A stretch of DNA of 64,000 nt from Novosphingobium jiangmenense (lineage in GTDB: Bacteria; Pseudomonadota; Alphaproteobacteria; Sphingomonadales; Sphingomonadaceae), in NCBI RefSeq assembly GCF_015694345.1, contig NZ_JADQDC010000007.1:144468-208467 (forward strand). The letters run 5' to 3'. The notes below the pieces were generated by a model that was given only the letters and a program-made list of their open reading frames with translations, was not told the origin of the DNA and made no database searches. The translations under genes were made by a program, and so were the position numbers. Position 1 is the first letter of the stretch. The number at the start of each line of letters is the position of its first letter. This document shows positions 46,052 to 54,416 of the stretch, piece by piece.

Positions 46052-47047
46052 TCAGATCAACCCCGCCAGCGGGCTCGACGGATCGGCGTACTTGCGCGTC
46101 GGCATCCGGCCCGCGAGGTAGGCATCGCGCCCGGCCTGCACCGCCAGCTTCATCGCGCGGGCCATGCGGATCGGGTCCTTGGCCTCGGCAATGGCGGTGT
46201 TCATCAGCACGCCGTCGCAGCCCAGCTCCATCGCTACGGCAGCTTCCGAGGCCGTGCCGACGCCCGCATCGACCAGCACCGGCACCTTGGCGCCTTCGAC
46301 GATCAACCGCACCGTCACCTTGTTCTGGATGCCGAGGCCCGAACCGATCGGCGCCCCCAGCGGCATCACCGCCACCGCGCCTGCGTCCTCGAGCTGCTTG
46401 GCCGCAATCGGATCGTCCACGCAGTAGACCATCGGCAGGAAGCCTTCCTTTGCCAGCACTTCGGTCGCGCGGATCGTCTCGATCATGTTGGGATAGAGCG
46501 TGCGCGCCTCGCCCAGCACTTCCAGCTTCACCAGGTCCCAGCCGCCCGCCTCGCGCGCCAGGCGCAGCGTGCGGATCGCGCTTTCGGCATCGAAGCAACC
46601 GGCGGTGTTGGGCAGGTAGGTGATCTTCTTGGGGTCGATATAGTCCGTCAGCATCGGCGCCTTGGGGTCCGATACGTTGACGCGGCGCACTGCCACGGTG
46701 ACGATTTCAGCGCCTGATGCCTCGACCGCCGCGGCGTTCTGCTCGAAGTCCTTGTACTTGCCGGTGCCGACGATCAGGCGCGAGCGAAAGGTGCGGCCGG
46801 CAACGGTCCAGGTATCATTCGATTCGGCCACGTCGCTCTGTCCTCCACCCACAAAATGCACGATCTCCAGAACGTCGCCCTCGGCAATCGCCACATCGGC
46901 CAGCGTCGAGCGCGGCACGATCTCGCCATTGCGCTCGACTGCGACCTTGGTCGGCTCGAGTTCAAGGCTGCGCACCAGATCGGCAATCGATCCGGGCGTG
47001 GCACGGCGCGGTTCGCCGTTGACAGTAAGGGAGAGCATTCCGGTCAT
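46052..47047 (-). CDS. thiG: Fused sulfur carrier ThiS - thiazole synthase ThiG
   Basis: 331 aa. Residues 1-69 are a complete ThiS-like ubiquitin fold ending in GGG (67-69), where a free ThiS would end. After a short linker, residues from about 78 are Thi[23 protein letters not shown], catalytic lysine region [22 protein letters not shown] and [21 protein letters not shown]. Makes the thiazole ring of thiamine from deoxyxylulose phosphate, glycine-derived dehydroglycine and sulfur. No TPP riboswitch is evident upstream. Confidence 0.95.
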   Translation of the reverse strand: MTGMLSLTVNGEPRRATPGSIADLVRSLELEPTKVAVERNGEIVPRSTLADVAIAEGDVLEIVHFVGGGQSDVAESNDTWTVAGRTFRSRLIVGTGKYKDFEQNAAAVEASGAEIVTVAVRRVNVSDPKAPMLTDYIDPKKITYLPNTAGCFDAESAIRTLRLAREAGGWDLVKLEVLGEARTLYPNMIETIRATEVLAKEGFLPMVYCVDDPIAAKQLEDAGAVAVMPLGAPIGSGLGIQNKVTVRLIVEGAKVPVLVDAGVGTASEAAVAMELGCDGVLMNTAIAEAKDPIRMARAMKLAVQAGRDAYLAGRMPTRKYADPSSPLAGLI

Positions 47048-47090
47048 GCGGCCCGCTTTAGCGGCGCAGAGGCAGGGCGCAAGTGTGGCC

Positions 47091-47462
47091 TTAGTGAGAG
47101 TGCCGCATGTTGATGAAGTGCGCGGTTGCGACGAGGATCACGCCACCGACCGTCAGCGCCACTTCGGCATCGCCATGGCCCACGGCCACCGCAGCGCCCA
47201 TGAGCGCCAGTCCCGTCCCGCCAATCGCCAGCGGCAGGAACCGTCCATGCCGCAGCGCACCGATCCCAATCGTCGCCGCGCCGATCACCAGCGCGAAGGC
47301 GAGGCCCCAGCGGTGGATGTCGGGATTGAGCAGCACGCCGCCACCCACGCCGAGCATGCCGACGAGGAACAGCCCCGCCACGCAGTGAATCAGGCACAGC
47401 CCCGAAAGGAGCACGCCGATCCGGTCAAGCCGGGCACGCAAGGCAAGCAGGGCATCACTCAT
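47091..47462 (-). CDS. MerC-domain membrane protein
   Basis: 123 aa from the ATG at 47462; upstream residues are poorly supported. Four short hydrophobic segments; the first holds the MerC-type LCLIHC pair (about residues 23-28). The family was named for mercury uptake, but chromosomal members occur next to metal homeostasis genes. A Zur-like palindrome lies 14 bases before the start, so zinc control is likely (inference). Confidence 0.82.
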   Translation of the reverse strand: MSDALLALRARLDRIGVLLSGLCLIHCVAGLFLVGMLGVGGGVLLNPDIHRWGLAFALVIGAATIGIGALRHGRFLPLAIGGTGLALMGAAVAVGHGDAEVALTVGGVILVATAHFINMRHSH

Positions 47463-47475
47463 CGCGGGGTCATAT

Positions 47476-47492
47476 ATGTTATAATGTAACAT
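47476..47492. promoter_or_regulatory. Predicted Zur box upstream of the MerC-domain gene
   Basis: ATGTTA-TAATG-TAACAT is a perfect 6-bp inverted repeat with AT-rich centre, matching the conserved core of the Zur operator (ATGTTATA..TAACAT type). It overlaps the likely promoter of the MerC gene and is also upstream of the divergent ctaA (start 47595). Confidence 0.6.
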
Positions 47493-47594
47493 CGCACAAG
47501 GCGGCGGCCTGAATTTCTCTCCTGACCAAAGGTCCACGGTCCTGCCCGACAATCGCTCTTGCGATTCCGCGAGGGCAGGAGCAGTGGCAGCGCC

Positions 47595-48659
47595 ATGAGC
47601 AACAGCGTCTCGCCCAAGCTTCGCAGCGACGCCACCGCCCTGTCGCGCTGGCTGTTCGTCGTCGCCTTCATGGTCCTCGCCATCGTCGTTGTCGGCGGCA
47701 TCACCCGGCTTACCGAATCGGGCGTCTCGATCACCGAATGGAAGCCGGTCAGCGGCACCCTGCCGCCGATTACCGAGGCGCAGTGGCAGGCCGAGTTTGA
47801 TGCCTATCGCGCCACGCCGCAGTACCAGCTGGTCAACGGCCCGGCGGGCATGACGCTATCGACCTACAAGTTCATCTTCTTCTGGGAGTGGGTCCACCGG
47901 CTGCTCGCCCGCACCATCGGCCTCGTCTTTGCCGCGCCGCTGGCATGGTTCTGGATCAAGCGCCGCATCCCCGAGGGCTACAAGCCCCGCCTGCTCGCGC
48001 TGCTGGCGCTGGGCGCGCTGCAAGGTGCGGTCGGCTGGTGGATGGTCAAGTCCGGCATCGTCAACGACGTCAAGGTCAGCCACTTCCGCCTCGCCACGCA
48101 CCTGCTGGTCGCGCTGTTCACGCTCGCTGGTCTCGTCTGGACCGCGCTTGACCTGATCGCGCTGGGCAGGGGCGAAGGGCGCTCGCGTCTGCGCGGTGTC
48201 GGTCTGGTGGCGCTGGTCATGCTGGTGTTCCAGTTGTTCTATGGCGCGTTGGTGGCGGGCCTGCGCGCCGGGACTTCGGCGGGTGGCGGCTGGTTCAACT
48301 GGGACGCCTGGCCGCTGATGCAGGGCAAGGTCTATCCCGATGGCGTCGACTGGGCGATGGGCGCGGCCCACGCGCTGCTGTCCGACGTTTTCCTGGTCCA
48401 CTTCATCCACCGCTGGTGGGCCTGGGCCGTCGTCGCGGTGCTGGTCGTCGTCGCCCGCAAGCTGCGCCGGACCGACCGCAAGGCCTCGGTCGTGCTTCAC
48501 TCCGTCTTCGGCACGCAAGTCCTGCTCGGCATCGTCACCGTATGGAGCGGTGTCGCGATCTGGCTCGGCGTGCTGCACCAGCTGGTCGGCGCACTGCTCG
48601 TGGCAACGACGGTATGGTGCGCCCACATCCTCGGCAGCCCGAGGCACCGCCAGCAATGA
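47595..48659 (+). CDS. ctaA: Haem A synthase (COX15/CtaA)
   Basis: 354 aa from the ATG at 47595. Eight hydrophobic segments, with haem-ligand histidines in WEWVHRLLAR, HFRLATHLL, HFIHRWWAWAV and VLHQLVGALL, the four-His pattern of the family. The GGITRLTESGVSITEWKPVSGTLPP signature is present near the N-terminus. Converts haem O to haem A for cytochrome c oxidase. Stop overlaps cutA (ATGA). Confidence 0.96.
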   Translation: MSNSVSPKLRSDATALSRWLFVVAFMVLAIVVVGGITRLTESGVSITEWKPVSGTLPPITEAQWQAEFDAYRATPQYQLVNGPAGMTLSTYKFIFFWEWVHRLLARTIGLVFAAPLAWFWIKRRIPEGYKPRLLALLALGALQGAVGWWMVKSGIVNDVKVSHFRLATHLLVALFTLAGLVWTALDLIALGRGEGRSRLRGVGLVALVMLVFQLFYGALVAGLRAGTSAGGGWFNWDAWPLMQGKVYPDGVDWAMGAAHALLSDVFLVHFIHRWWAWAVVAVLVVVARKLRRTDRKASVVLHSVFGTQVLLGIVTVWSGVAIWLGVLHQLVGALLVATTVWCAHILGSPRHRQQ

Positions 48660-48982
48660 CCGCCGCGCTGATCTGGTCCACCTTCGGCAACGCGGAAAGC
48701 GCTGAAGCAGTGGCAGACACGCTGCTCGAAGAACGCCTGATCGCCTGCGCCAACATCCTCCCTGCCGTCCGCTCGCTCTACCGCTGGAACGGCGAGCGGG
48801 GCGAGGGCAACGAGGTCGCCGTCCTGCTCAAGACCCGCGCGGACCTGCTGGACGCGGCGGTCGCCCGCCTCGAAGCGCTACATCCCTACGATGCGCCCGC
48901 GATCTCCGGCTGGCGCTGCGACGCTGCGGGAGCAGCCACGCTGGGCTGGCTGGAAACGGATTGCGGGCCAAGCAAAGTGTAG
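48656..48982 (+). CDS. cutA: Divalent-cation tolerance protein CutA
   Basis: 108 aa starting in the ctaA stop. CutA1 family pattern: WSTFGNAESAEAVADTLLEERLIACANILPAVRSLYRW, then EVAVLLKTRAD and HPYDAPAI. A trimeric cytosolic protein of uncertain function in metal tolerance. Length matches the family (about 110). Confidence 0.95.
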   Translation: MTAALIWSTFGNAESAEAVADTLLEERLIACANILPAVRSLYRWNGERGEGNEVAVLLKTRADLLDAAVARLEALHPYDAPAISGWRCDAAGAATLGWLETDCGPSKV

Positions 48983-49120
48983 CGGTATTATTTTACCTCT
49001 CCGAAAACCCGCAGTTTGCTTGACTCTGGCGGGCATTTGCAACAAAGGCGCGCTTCCTTCGTCGTGAAGCAGCGGATTCCCGCTTGGATCGACGCACTGA
49101 AATCCAGGGAACCCGTAGCC

Positions 49121-49600
49121 ATGAAGGCTCTCAGCAAGGTCACCCGGTCGATCAAGCCGGCCGAGGTGGAGAAGAAGTGGCATCTGATCGATGCCGAAGG
49201 CATGGTCGTCGGCCGTCTCGCCGTCGTCATCGCCAACCATCTGCGCGGCAAGCACAAGCCGAGCTTCACCCCGCACGTCGATTGCGGCGATCACGTTGTC
49301 GTGATCAACGCCGACAAGGTCAAGTTCACCGGCAACAAGCTGAAGAACAAGACCTACTACAAGCACACCGGCTATGCCGGCGGCATCAAGGAAGTCACCG
49401 CGGACAAGGTCCTCGGTGGTCGCTTCCCCGAGCGCGTGCTTGAAAAGGCGGTTGAGCGCATGATCCCGCGCGGCCCCCTCGGCCGTGCGCAGATGCGCGC
49501 CCTTCACCTCTATGCCGGTGCCGAGCACCCGCATGGCGGCACCCAGCCGGTGGCGCTCGACGTCGCTTCGATGAACCGCAAGAACAAGGTGGGTGCATAA
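49121..49600 (+). CDS. rplM: 50S ribosomal protein L13
   Basis: 159 aa from the ATG at 49121. Family motifs: [33 protein letters not shown], and the C-terminal [23 protein letters not shown]. Binds 23S rRNA. Followed two bases later by rpsI, the universal L13-S9 pair. The 138-base leader has a TTGACT -35-like box near 49019. Confidence 0.98.
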   Translation: MKALSKVTRSIKPAEVEKKWHLIDAEGMVVGRLAVVIANHLRGKHKPSFTPHVDCGDHVVVINADKVKFTGNKLKNKTYYKHTGYAGGIKEVTADKVLGGRFPERVLEKAVERMIPRGPLGRAQMRALHLYAGAEHPHGGTQPVALDVASMNRKNKVGA

Positions 49601-49602
49601 TC

Positions 49603-50142
49603 ATGGCCGAAACCGAAAACACTGTGTCGAGCCTCGCCGACCTCAAGGACCTGACCGCTGCCGCTCCCGTGGCCGCTGCTCCGGCCGAAGCTGGTGAAGC
49701 CGCTCCCGTCCGCACCGGCCCCGCTGCCGTGATCCGCGCTCGCGAAGTCGATGCGCAGGGCCGTTCGTATGCCACTGGCCGCCGCAAGGACGCCGTGGCC
49801 CGCGTGTGGCTGAAGCCCGGCTCGGGCAAGATCACCGTCAATGGCCGTGATCAGGAAGTCTACTTCGCCCGTCCGACCCTGCGTCTGGTGATCAACCAGC
49901 CGTTCGAAGTCGCCGGTCGCGAAGGCCAGTACGACATCGTCTGCACCGTCAAGGGCGGTGGCCTTTCGGGCCAGGCCGGCGCGGTCAAGCACGGCATCGC
50001 CCAGGCCCTGTCGAAGTTCGAACCCGAACTGCGCAGCGCCGTGAAGGCCGCCGGCTTCCTCACGCGCGACCCGCGCGTGGTCGAGCGCAAGAAGTACGGC
50101 CGCGCCAAGGCACGCCGCAGCTTCCAGTTCTCGAAGCGCTAA
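49603..50142 (+). CDS. rpsI: 30S ribosomal protein S9
   Basis: 179 aa, about 50 longer than E. coli S9 because of an Ala-rich N-terminal extension (residues 1-45), normal in this group. The conserved core has [27 protein letters not shown] and the C-terminal [22 protein letters not shown], whose tail reaches the P-site tRNA. Ends in a strong terminator at 50170. Confidence 0.98.
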   Translation: MAETENTVSSLADLKDLTAAAPVAAAPAEAGEAAPVRTGPAAVIRAREVDAQGRSYATGRRKDAVARVWLKPGSGKITVNGRDQEVYFARPTLRLVINQPFEVAGREGQYDIVCTVKGGGLSGQAGAVKHGIAQALSKFEPELRSAVKAAGFLTRDPRVVERKKYGRAKARRSFQFSKR

Positions 50143-50169
50143 GCTTCCGCCGCAAGGCAGAACCAAATC

Positions 50170-50201
50170 AGGGGTTGGTCTTCGGACCGGCCCCTTTTTT
50201 T
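50170..50201 (+). terminator. Rho-independent terminator of the rplM-rpsI operon
   Basis: An 11-bp stem (AGGGGTTGGTC/GACCGGCCCCT, two G-T pairs) closed by the extra-stable TTCG loop and followed by seven Ts. Confidence 0.93.
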
Positions 50202-50227
50202 CATGGGCTGGCGCCTGCCTCTCGCTT

Positions 50228-50313
50228 CGTCATTGCGAGGAGATGCAGTCGACGAAGCAATCCAGAGTCGGCGCAGAGCCGCACTGGATTGCTTCGCTAC
50301 GCTCGCAATGACG
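50228..50313. repeat. REP-like inverted repeat (CGTCATTGCGAGG type)
   Basis: CGTCATTGCGAGG at the left end and its near-complement GCTCGCAATGACG at the right end, with internal arms GAAGCAATCCAG and CTGGATTGCTTC. A second, very similar copy is at 58336-58429. It sits between rpsI and the convergent clcA. Confidence 0.88.
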
Positions 50314-50332
50314 ACCGAAGGCGGATGCCCTC

Positions 50333-51613
50333 TCAATCCGCAGGCGCGAACTGCCTCGCCAGCGTGTGGTAGAGCTTGGGCTTGCACACCTTGGCGCAGG
50401 CCCAGTCGGCAATCAGCGCGGTCGCGAACAGTGGCAGGACCATTGTGCGGTCCGCCGTCATCTCCATGATGATGATCGAGGCCGTCAGCGGCGCACGGAC
50501 GACCCCGGTGAAATAGCCGATCATCCCCAGCACCACGATCGCGCCGGGCGCGTCGCCCGGATAGCTGGCCGCCAGCAGTTGCCCGACGCCCGCCCCGACC
50601 GACAGCGATGGCGCGAAGATGCCCCCCGGCGCGCCACTCAGCGCCGTCGCCAGAGTCGAGACGAACTTGCCGGGTCCGAACAGCAGCGAGGCATCGCCGC
50701 CGCCGAGCAGGAGCTTGGTCGTGTCATAGCCGGTGCCCCAGCTCGATCCGCCGGTGGCAAGACCCGTCAGGGCCACAATCAGTCCGCACCCTGCGGCAAA
50801 CAGGATCGGATGCGCCCGCACCCGAATCAGCGCGGCATTCTGCGAGAACGCCATCCCGATCAGCGCCCTAGAGAACAGTCCGCCCAGCACCCCGCCGACG
50901 AGCCCGGCCAGTGGCGCGAGGACAAAAAGGTCCGCCAGCGGCAGGCGCTGCGCCATCGCCCCGAAATAGACGTAATCGCCTGACAGGCCGAGGCTGACCA
51001 CGCCCGCGATCATCACCACGGCCATCACCAGCACCGCCAGCCGTTGTTCGAACGCCGATGCCAATTCCTCGATCGCAAAAGCGACGCCTGCCAGCGGTGT
51101 ATTGAACGCCGCCGCTACGCCTGCCGCGCCGCCCGCGATGATTACGCCCGCCGTCACCGGCACTCGCAGCCAGCGGTGGACCGCCACCATCAGCGCCGCG
51201 CTCACCTGCACCGTCGGCCCTTCGCGCCCCGCCGAGCCTCCGACCAGCAGCAGCGCCGTGGTGCCAAACAGCTTGCCCGCCGCGCTCTTAACCGAGACCA
51301 GCGGCCCCTGCGCGGAAGCGGCAGGGTTGTGCCCCGCCGCCATGACCTGCGGAATGCCCGAGCCACGCGCTGCGGGAAACCACCGCCGCGTTGCCCAGAC
51401 CACGCCCGCAAAGACCAGCGGCGTCAGGACAAGCGGACTGAGCGGCGCTACCCGGTAGAGCACCGCGAACAGCGTCTGCGCCCACTCCCCCGCCCGCGCG
51501 AACAGCACGGCGACGACGCTGAGCAAAATCGCCCCACCCAGCGCCGCGACCCGTGCGCGCGCCGTCGGCAAGTTCGCCTTCGAAAACAGCTTTCGGAAAT
51601 CAGGGGCTTGCAT
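50333..51613 (-). CDS. CLC-family chloride channel/antiporter
   Basis: 426 aa with about ten hydrophobic segments. The three CLC selectivity motifs are present: GSGIPQVMA, GREGPTVQ (with the gating glutamate) and GIFAPSLSVGAG. Presence of the gating Glu suggests a Cl-/H+ exchanger or gated channel. No C-terminal CBS domains. Divergent from the HPP gene. Confidence 0.94.
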   Translation of the reverse strand: MQAPDFRKLFSKANLPTARARVAALGGAILLSVVAVLFARAGEWAQTLFAVLYRVAPLSPLVLTPLVFAGVVWATRRWFPAARGSGIPQVMAAGHNPAASAQGPLVSVKSAAGKLFGTTALLLVGGSAGREGPTVQVSAALMVAVHRWLRVPVTAGVIIAGGAAGVAAAFNTPLAGVAFAIEELASAFEQRLAVLVMAVVMIAGVVSLGLSGDYVYFGAMAQRLPLADLFVLAPLAGLVGGVLGGLFSRALIGMAFSQNAALIRVRAHPILFAAGCGLIVALTGLATGGSSWGTGYDTTKLLLGGGDASLLFGPGKFVSTLATALSGAPGGIFAPSLSVGAGVGQLLAASYPGDAPGAIVVLGMIGYFTGVVRAPLTASIIIMEMTADRTMVLPLFATALIADWACAKVCKPKLYHTLARQFAPAD

Positions 51614-51677
51614 GTCAGCGGGTTAGACCGCCATGAGCGGGCCGACAAGGAGAGGGTGGGCAAGGAGAGGACGGGTA

Positions 51678-52370
51678 ATGAGTTCCGCAACGGGGGCCAC
51701 AAGGCTCGGCTGGTTCCGCACGGGCTGGCCAAGGGGTGCCTTCGGCGCCTTGCTCGGCATTGCGCTCGCTGCGCTGCTTGGCCATCTCATCCCGGCAAGC
51801 GAAGGCCTGCCTTGGATCATGGCTCCGGTGGGCGCGTCGGCGGTACTCGTCTTCGCTGTCCCGGCCAGCCCGCTCGCACAACCCTGGCCGGTCGTGGGCG
51901 GCAATCTCATCTCGGTCATGGTCGGCATGGCCGTGGGCAAGCTTTGCGCGCTTGGTGGCATCGGTGCGCCGGTTGCCGTCAGCCTGGCAGTCGGCGGCGC
52001 TATCGCCGTCATGGCGCTCACGCGCTGCACCCATCCGCCGGGCGGGGCGGCGGCGATCCTTGGCGCCATGGCCGGAATCGCACCCGCCGCGCACCTGCCG
52101 GGGCCGCTGGCGCCGCTGGCCCTCAACGTGATCGGCATCGTCGGCGTCGGCTGGCTCTACAACGCCGCGACTGGCCACCCGTGGCCGCACATCCCGGTCG
52201 TGCCGCCCTCGCCTGCCCCGATCCGCACAGTGACCTACGACCGCGAAGACCTCGACGCCGTCCTCGCTGACTGGGACGAAACGCTCGACGTCGAGCCCGA
52301 CGATCTCGATGCGCTGTTCCGCGCGGTCGAACGCCGCGTGCTGCGGCGCTGGGAGGACGATCACAAGTAG
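51678..52370 (+). CDS. HPP-family membrane protein
   Basis: 230 aa from the ATG at 51678, with AAGGAGAGG 7 nt upstream; the earlier ATG at 51633 lacks one. Four hydrophobic segments and the name motif THPPGGAAA (about residue 120). HPP proteins have been linked to nitrite transport in plants and cyanobacteria; the bacterial role is uncertain. An acidic cytosolic tail follows (residues about 185-230). Stop lies 3 bases before the convergent SRAP gene. Confidence 0.88.
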   Translation: MSSATGATRLGWFRTGWPRGAFGALLGIALAALLGHLIPASEGLPWIMAPVGASAVLVFAVPASPLAQPWPVVGGNLISVMVGMAVGKLCALGGIGAPVAVSLAVGGAIAVMALTRCTHPPGGAAAILGAMAGIAPAAHLPGPLAPLALNVIGIVGVGWLYNAATGHPWPHIPVVPPSPAPIRTVTYDREDLDAVLADWDETLDVEPDDLDALFRAVERRVLRRWEDDHK

Positions 52371-52373
52371 GCG

Positions 52374-53024
52374 TCAGAACAGGCTGGGCTGCTCCGGCTT
52401 GCGCGGCGGTGGCGGGGGAGGAGCGGTTTCCTCAACCTCGATCTCCATCATCCCCTCATCGGCAAAGGGCCGCTGCATCGCCACCGCCGCATCGCCCTGC
52501 GCGGTCATCCACTGGTGCGCCGCTTCCGCCGTGCCGAGGATCACCGGCATCGCCTTGGGATGCACCCGCCCGACCACCGCGTTTGCCGCGCAAGTGAGAA
52601 ACGCAAAGCGCGGCCCTTCCGCCGTCGGTCGCCACAGGCCAGCAAACGCGAACAGCTCCTGCTCCTTCAGTGCGAACCAGTGCTTGCGCTTGCGTCCTGT
52701 CGCCGGATCAGGCGCCTGCGACCACTCCGAGAAGGCCGTGACGGGCACGAGGCACCGCCGGTTCGGGTCCTCCAGTGCCGCCCGCCACATCGGCGAGGCA
52801 AGGTTGCGGATATTGGTCACCGGACGTTTCACGTCGCCGAACGGAGGCCAGCCCCAGCGCATTGTCCCAAGCCGCCGGGTCGGCCCTCGCGCGATCAGCA
52901 CGGGTGCTTCGGCATCGGGGTAGATCTCGGAAAACGCGGGCAAGTTCACCTGCGTATTGGCCAGTGGCGCGAACATCTGCGCGATGGCTTGCACGTTGCT
53001 GGTCATGCGATACAAGTTGCACAT
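52374..53024 (-). CDS. SOS-response-associated peptidase (YedK/HMCES, SRAP)
   Basis: 216 aa from the ATG at 53024. Catalytic Cys2 (MCNLY), Asn in TNIRNLASP, Glu in VTAFSEW and His in HPKAMPV: the full SRAP set. HMCES/YedK forms a covalent DNA-protein crosslink with abasic sites in single-stranded DNA. The open frame continuing beyond 53024 is antisense to the aldolase gene and is not used. Starts 30 bases from the divergent aldolase. Confidence 0.95.
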   Translation of the reverse strand: MCNLYRMTSNVQAIAQMFAPLANTQVNLPAFSEIYPDAEAPVLIARGPTRRLGTMRWGWPPFGDVKRPVTNIRNLASPMWRAALEDPNRRCLVPVTAFSEWSQAPDPATGRKRKHWFALKEQELFAFAGLWRPTAEGPRFAFLTCAANAVVGRVHPKAMPVILGTAEAAHQWMTAQGDAAVAMQRPFADEGMMEIEVEETAPPPPPPRKPEQPSLF

Positions 53025-53054
53025 AGCAACGAGATCATAGCCGGAGAGAGCGCC

Positions 53055-53819
53055 ATGGCCACCCATTTGCGGCCGAATATCGAATGCAGCGACGCCGAAT
53101 GGCATGCCCGTCAGGAACTCGCCGCCTGCTACCGCATCTACGATCACCTCGGCTGGTCCGAATCGATCTACAACCACATCTCGCTGAAAGTGCCGGACGA
53201 GGAAGGCGCCTTCCTGATCAACCCGTTCGGCCTGCTCTACAGCGAGGTGACCGCCTCGAACCTCGTCAAGATCGACATCGACGGCAACAAGCTCGACAAC
53301 AGCCCCTATCCGGTCAACCAGGCCGGCTTTACCCAGCACGCCTACTTCCACCGCCACCTGCCCTGGGCCCACGCGATCGCACACGTCCACACGACCGAGA
53401 CCATGGCGGTGTGCAGCCTTGAGGAAGGGCTGATGCCGATCAACTTCTACGCCTGCAACTTCATCGGCCAGCTCGCCTATCACGATTTCGAAGGCGTCAC
53501 CGTCCGCGCCGAAGAGGGCGAACGCCTGCTCGCCAACCTTGGCGACAAGCGCATCCTCATGCTCAGGAACCATGGCCCGGTGGTCATGGCGCAGACGCTC
53601 CAGCAGATGTTCATCATGCAGTGGAGCCTGCAGCGCGCCTGCGAGATCCAGATGGCGACGCTGTCGATGGGCCGCCCGCCGATCCACGTCGGCGAAGACG
53701 TGATCAAGGTCCACCAGCGCGATCTCTCGCAGGTCAATGCCGGTGGCCGCGTCGGCGAGGCGGACTTCGCCGCATGGACCCGCCGCATCGACCGGATCGA
53801 CCGCAGCTGGCGGGATTGA
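53055..53819 (+). CDS. Class II aldolase/adducin family protein
   Basis: 254 aa from the ATG at 53055, with GGAGAGAG upstream. The metal-binding histidines appear in HAIAHVHTTET and RNHGPVV, and the phosphate/substrate region is SIYNHISLKVP plus INPFGLLYSEVTASNLVKID. Family members act on fuculose- or ribulose-phosphate or on methylthioribulose phosphate; this sequence does not reveal which. The upstream reading frame is antisense to the SRAP gene. Confidence 0.9.
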   Translation: MATHLRPNIECSDAEWHARQELAACYRIYDHLGWSESIYNHISLKVPDEEGAFLINPFGLLYSEVTASNLVKIDIDGNKLDNSPYPVNQAGFTQHAYFHRHLPWAHAIAHVHTTETMAVCSLEEGLMPINFYACNFIGQLAYHDFEGVTVRAEEGERLLANLGDKRILMLRNHGPVVMAQTLQQMFIMQWSLQRACEIQMATLSMGRPPIHVGEDVIKVHQRDLSQVNAGGRVGEADFAAWTRRIDRIDRSWRD

Positions 53820-53851
53820 TTGACCGGGTGGCGGCGGGCTAAGCCACGGCC

Positions 53852-54361
53852 ATGGCCCGCCTCACCGTCAACAACCAGCCCGTGCAGTATCGTCTCGAGG
53901 ACGATACCCCGCTGCTCTGGGCGCTGCGCGATGCGGCCAACCTCACCGGCACCAAATACGGCTGCGGCACCGGCGAATGCGGCGCCTGCATGGTCATCGT
54001 CGACGGTCAGGCGATGCCGAGTTGCACCCTCTCGCTGGGCGAGGCCGAGGGCCGCAACGTCACCACCATCGAAGGCCTGTCGGGTGATCGCTCTCACCCG
54101 GTGCAGCAGGCGCTGGTGGCCGAGCAGGCGATCCAGTGCGGCTTCTGCACGCCCGGCATCGTCATGGCCGCAGCGGCTCTGCTGACCAGCAACGCCAGCC
54201 CGACTGATGACGACATCGCCCGCGCCATCACCAACATCTGCCGCTGCGGCGTCTATCCCCGCCTGACCCGCGCAATCCAGCGCGCCGCCCGCGTCATGCG
54301 CGGCGAGGAGACCATCAGCGCGGCACCGCCACCCGCGATCGTGGCGCCGGGCGCAGGCTGA
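53852..54361 (+). CDS. 2Fe-2S subunit of a molybdenum hydroxylase (IorA/CoxS-like), orphan
   Basis: 169 aa with both cluster sets: GCGTGECGACMV...C (plant-type ferredoxin domain) and CGFCTPG...ICRCGVYPR (helical domain), as in the small subunit of isoquinoline 1-oxidoreductase. Normally the large molybdopterin subunit follows, but here a TonB receptor on the other strand comes next, so the partner is not adjacent. Ends with a disordered Pro/Ala tail. Confidence 0.92.
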   Translation: MARLTVNNQPVQYRLEDDTPLLWALRDAANLTGTKYGCGTGECGACMVIVDGQAMPSCTLSLGEAEGRNVTTIEGLSGDRSHPVQQALVAEQAIQCGFCTPGIVMAAAALLTSNASPTDDDIARAITNICRCGVYPRLTRAIQRAARVMRGEETISAAPPPAIVAPGAG

Positions 54362-54416
54362 AAGGGTTGGCGCCCGCCCCTCAGGGAGGGGGGAAGGGAC
54401 GAGCGCCGGGGGTGTT

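Noticed and set aside
47048..47090. TPP riboswitch before thiSG
   Set aside because: The spacer is only 43 bases and lacks the conserved THI-box core.
53025..53714. In-frame extension of the SRAP gene
   Set aside because: SRAP proteins need Cys2 after the initiator Met, which the ATG at 53024 provides; the extension lies antisense to the aldolase.
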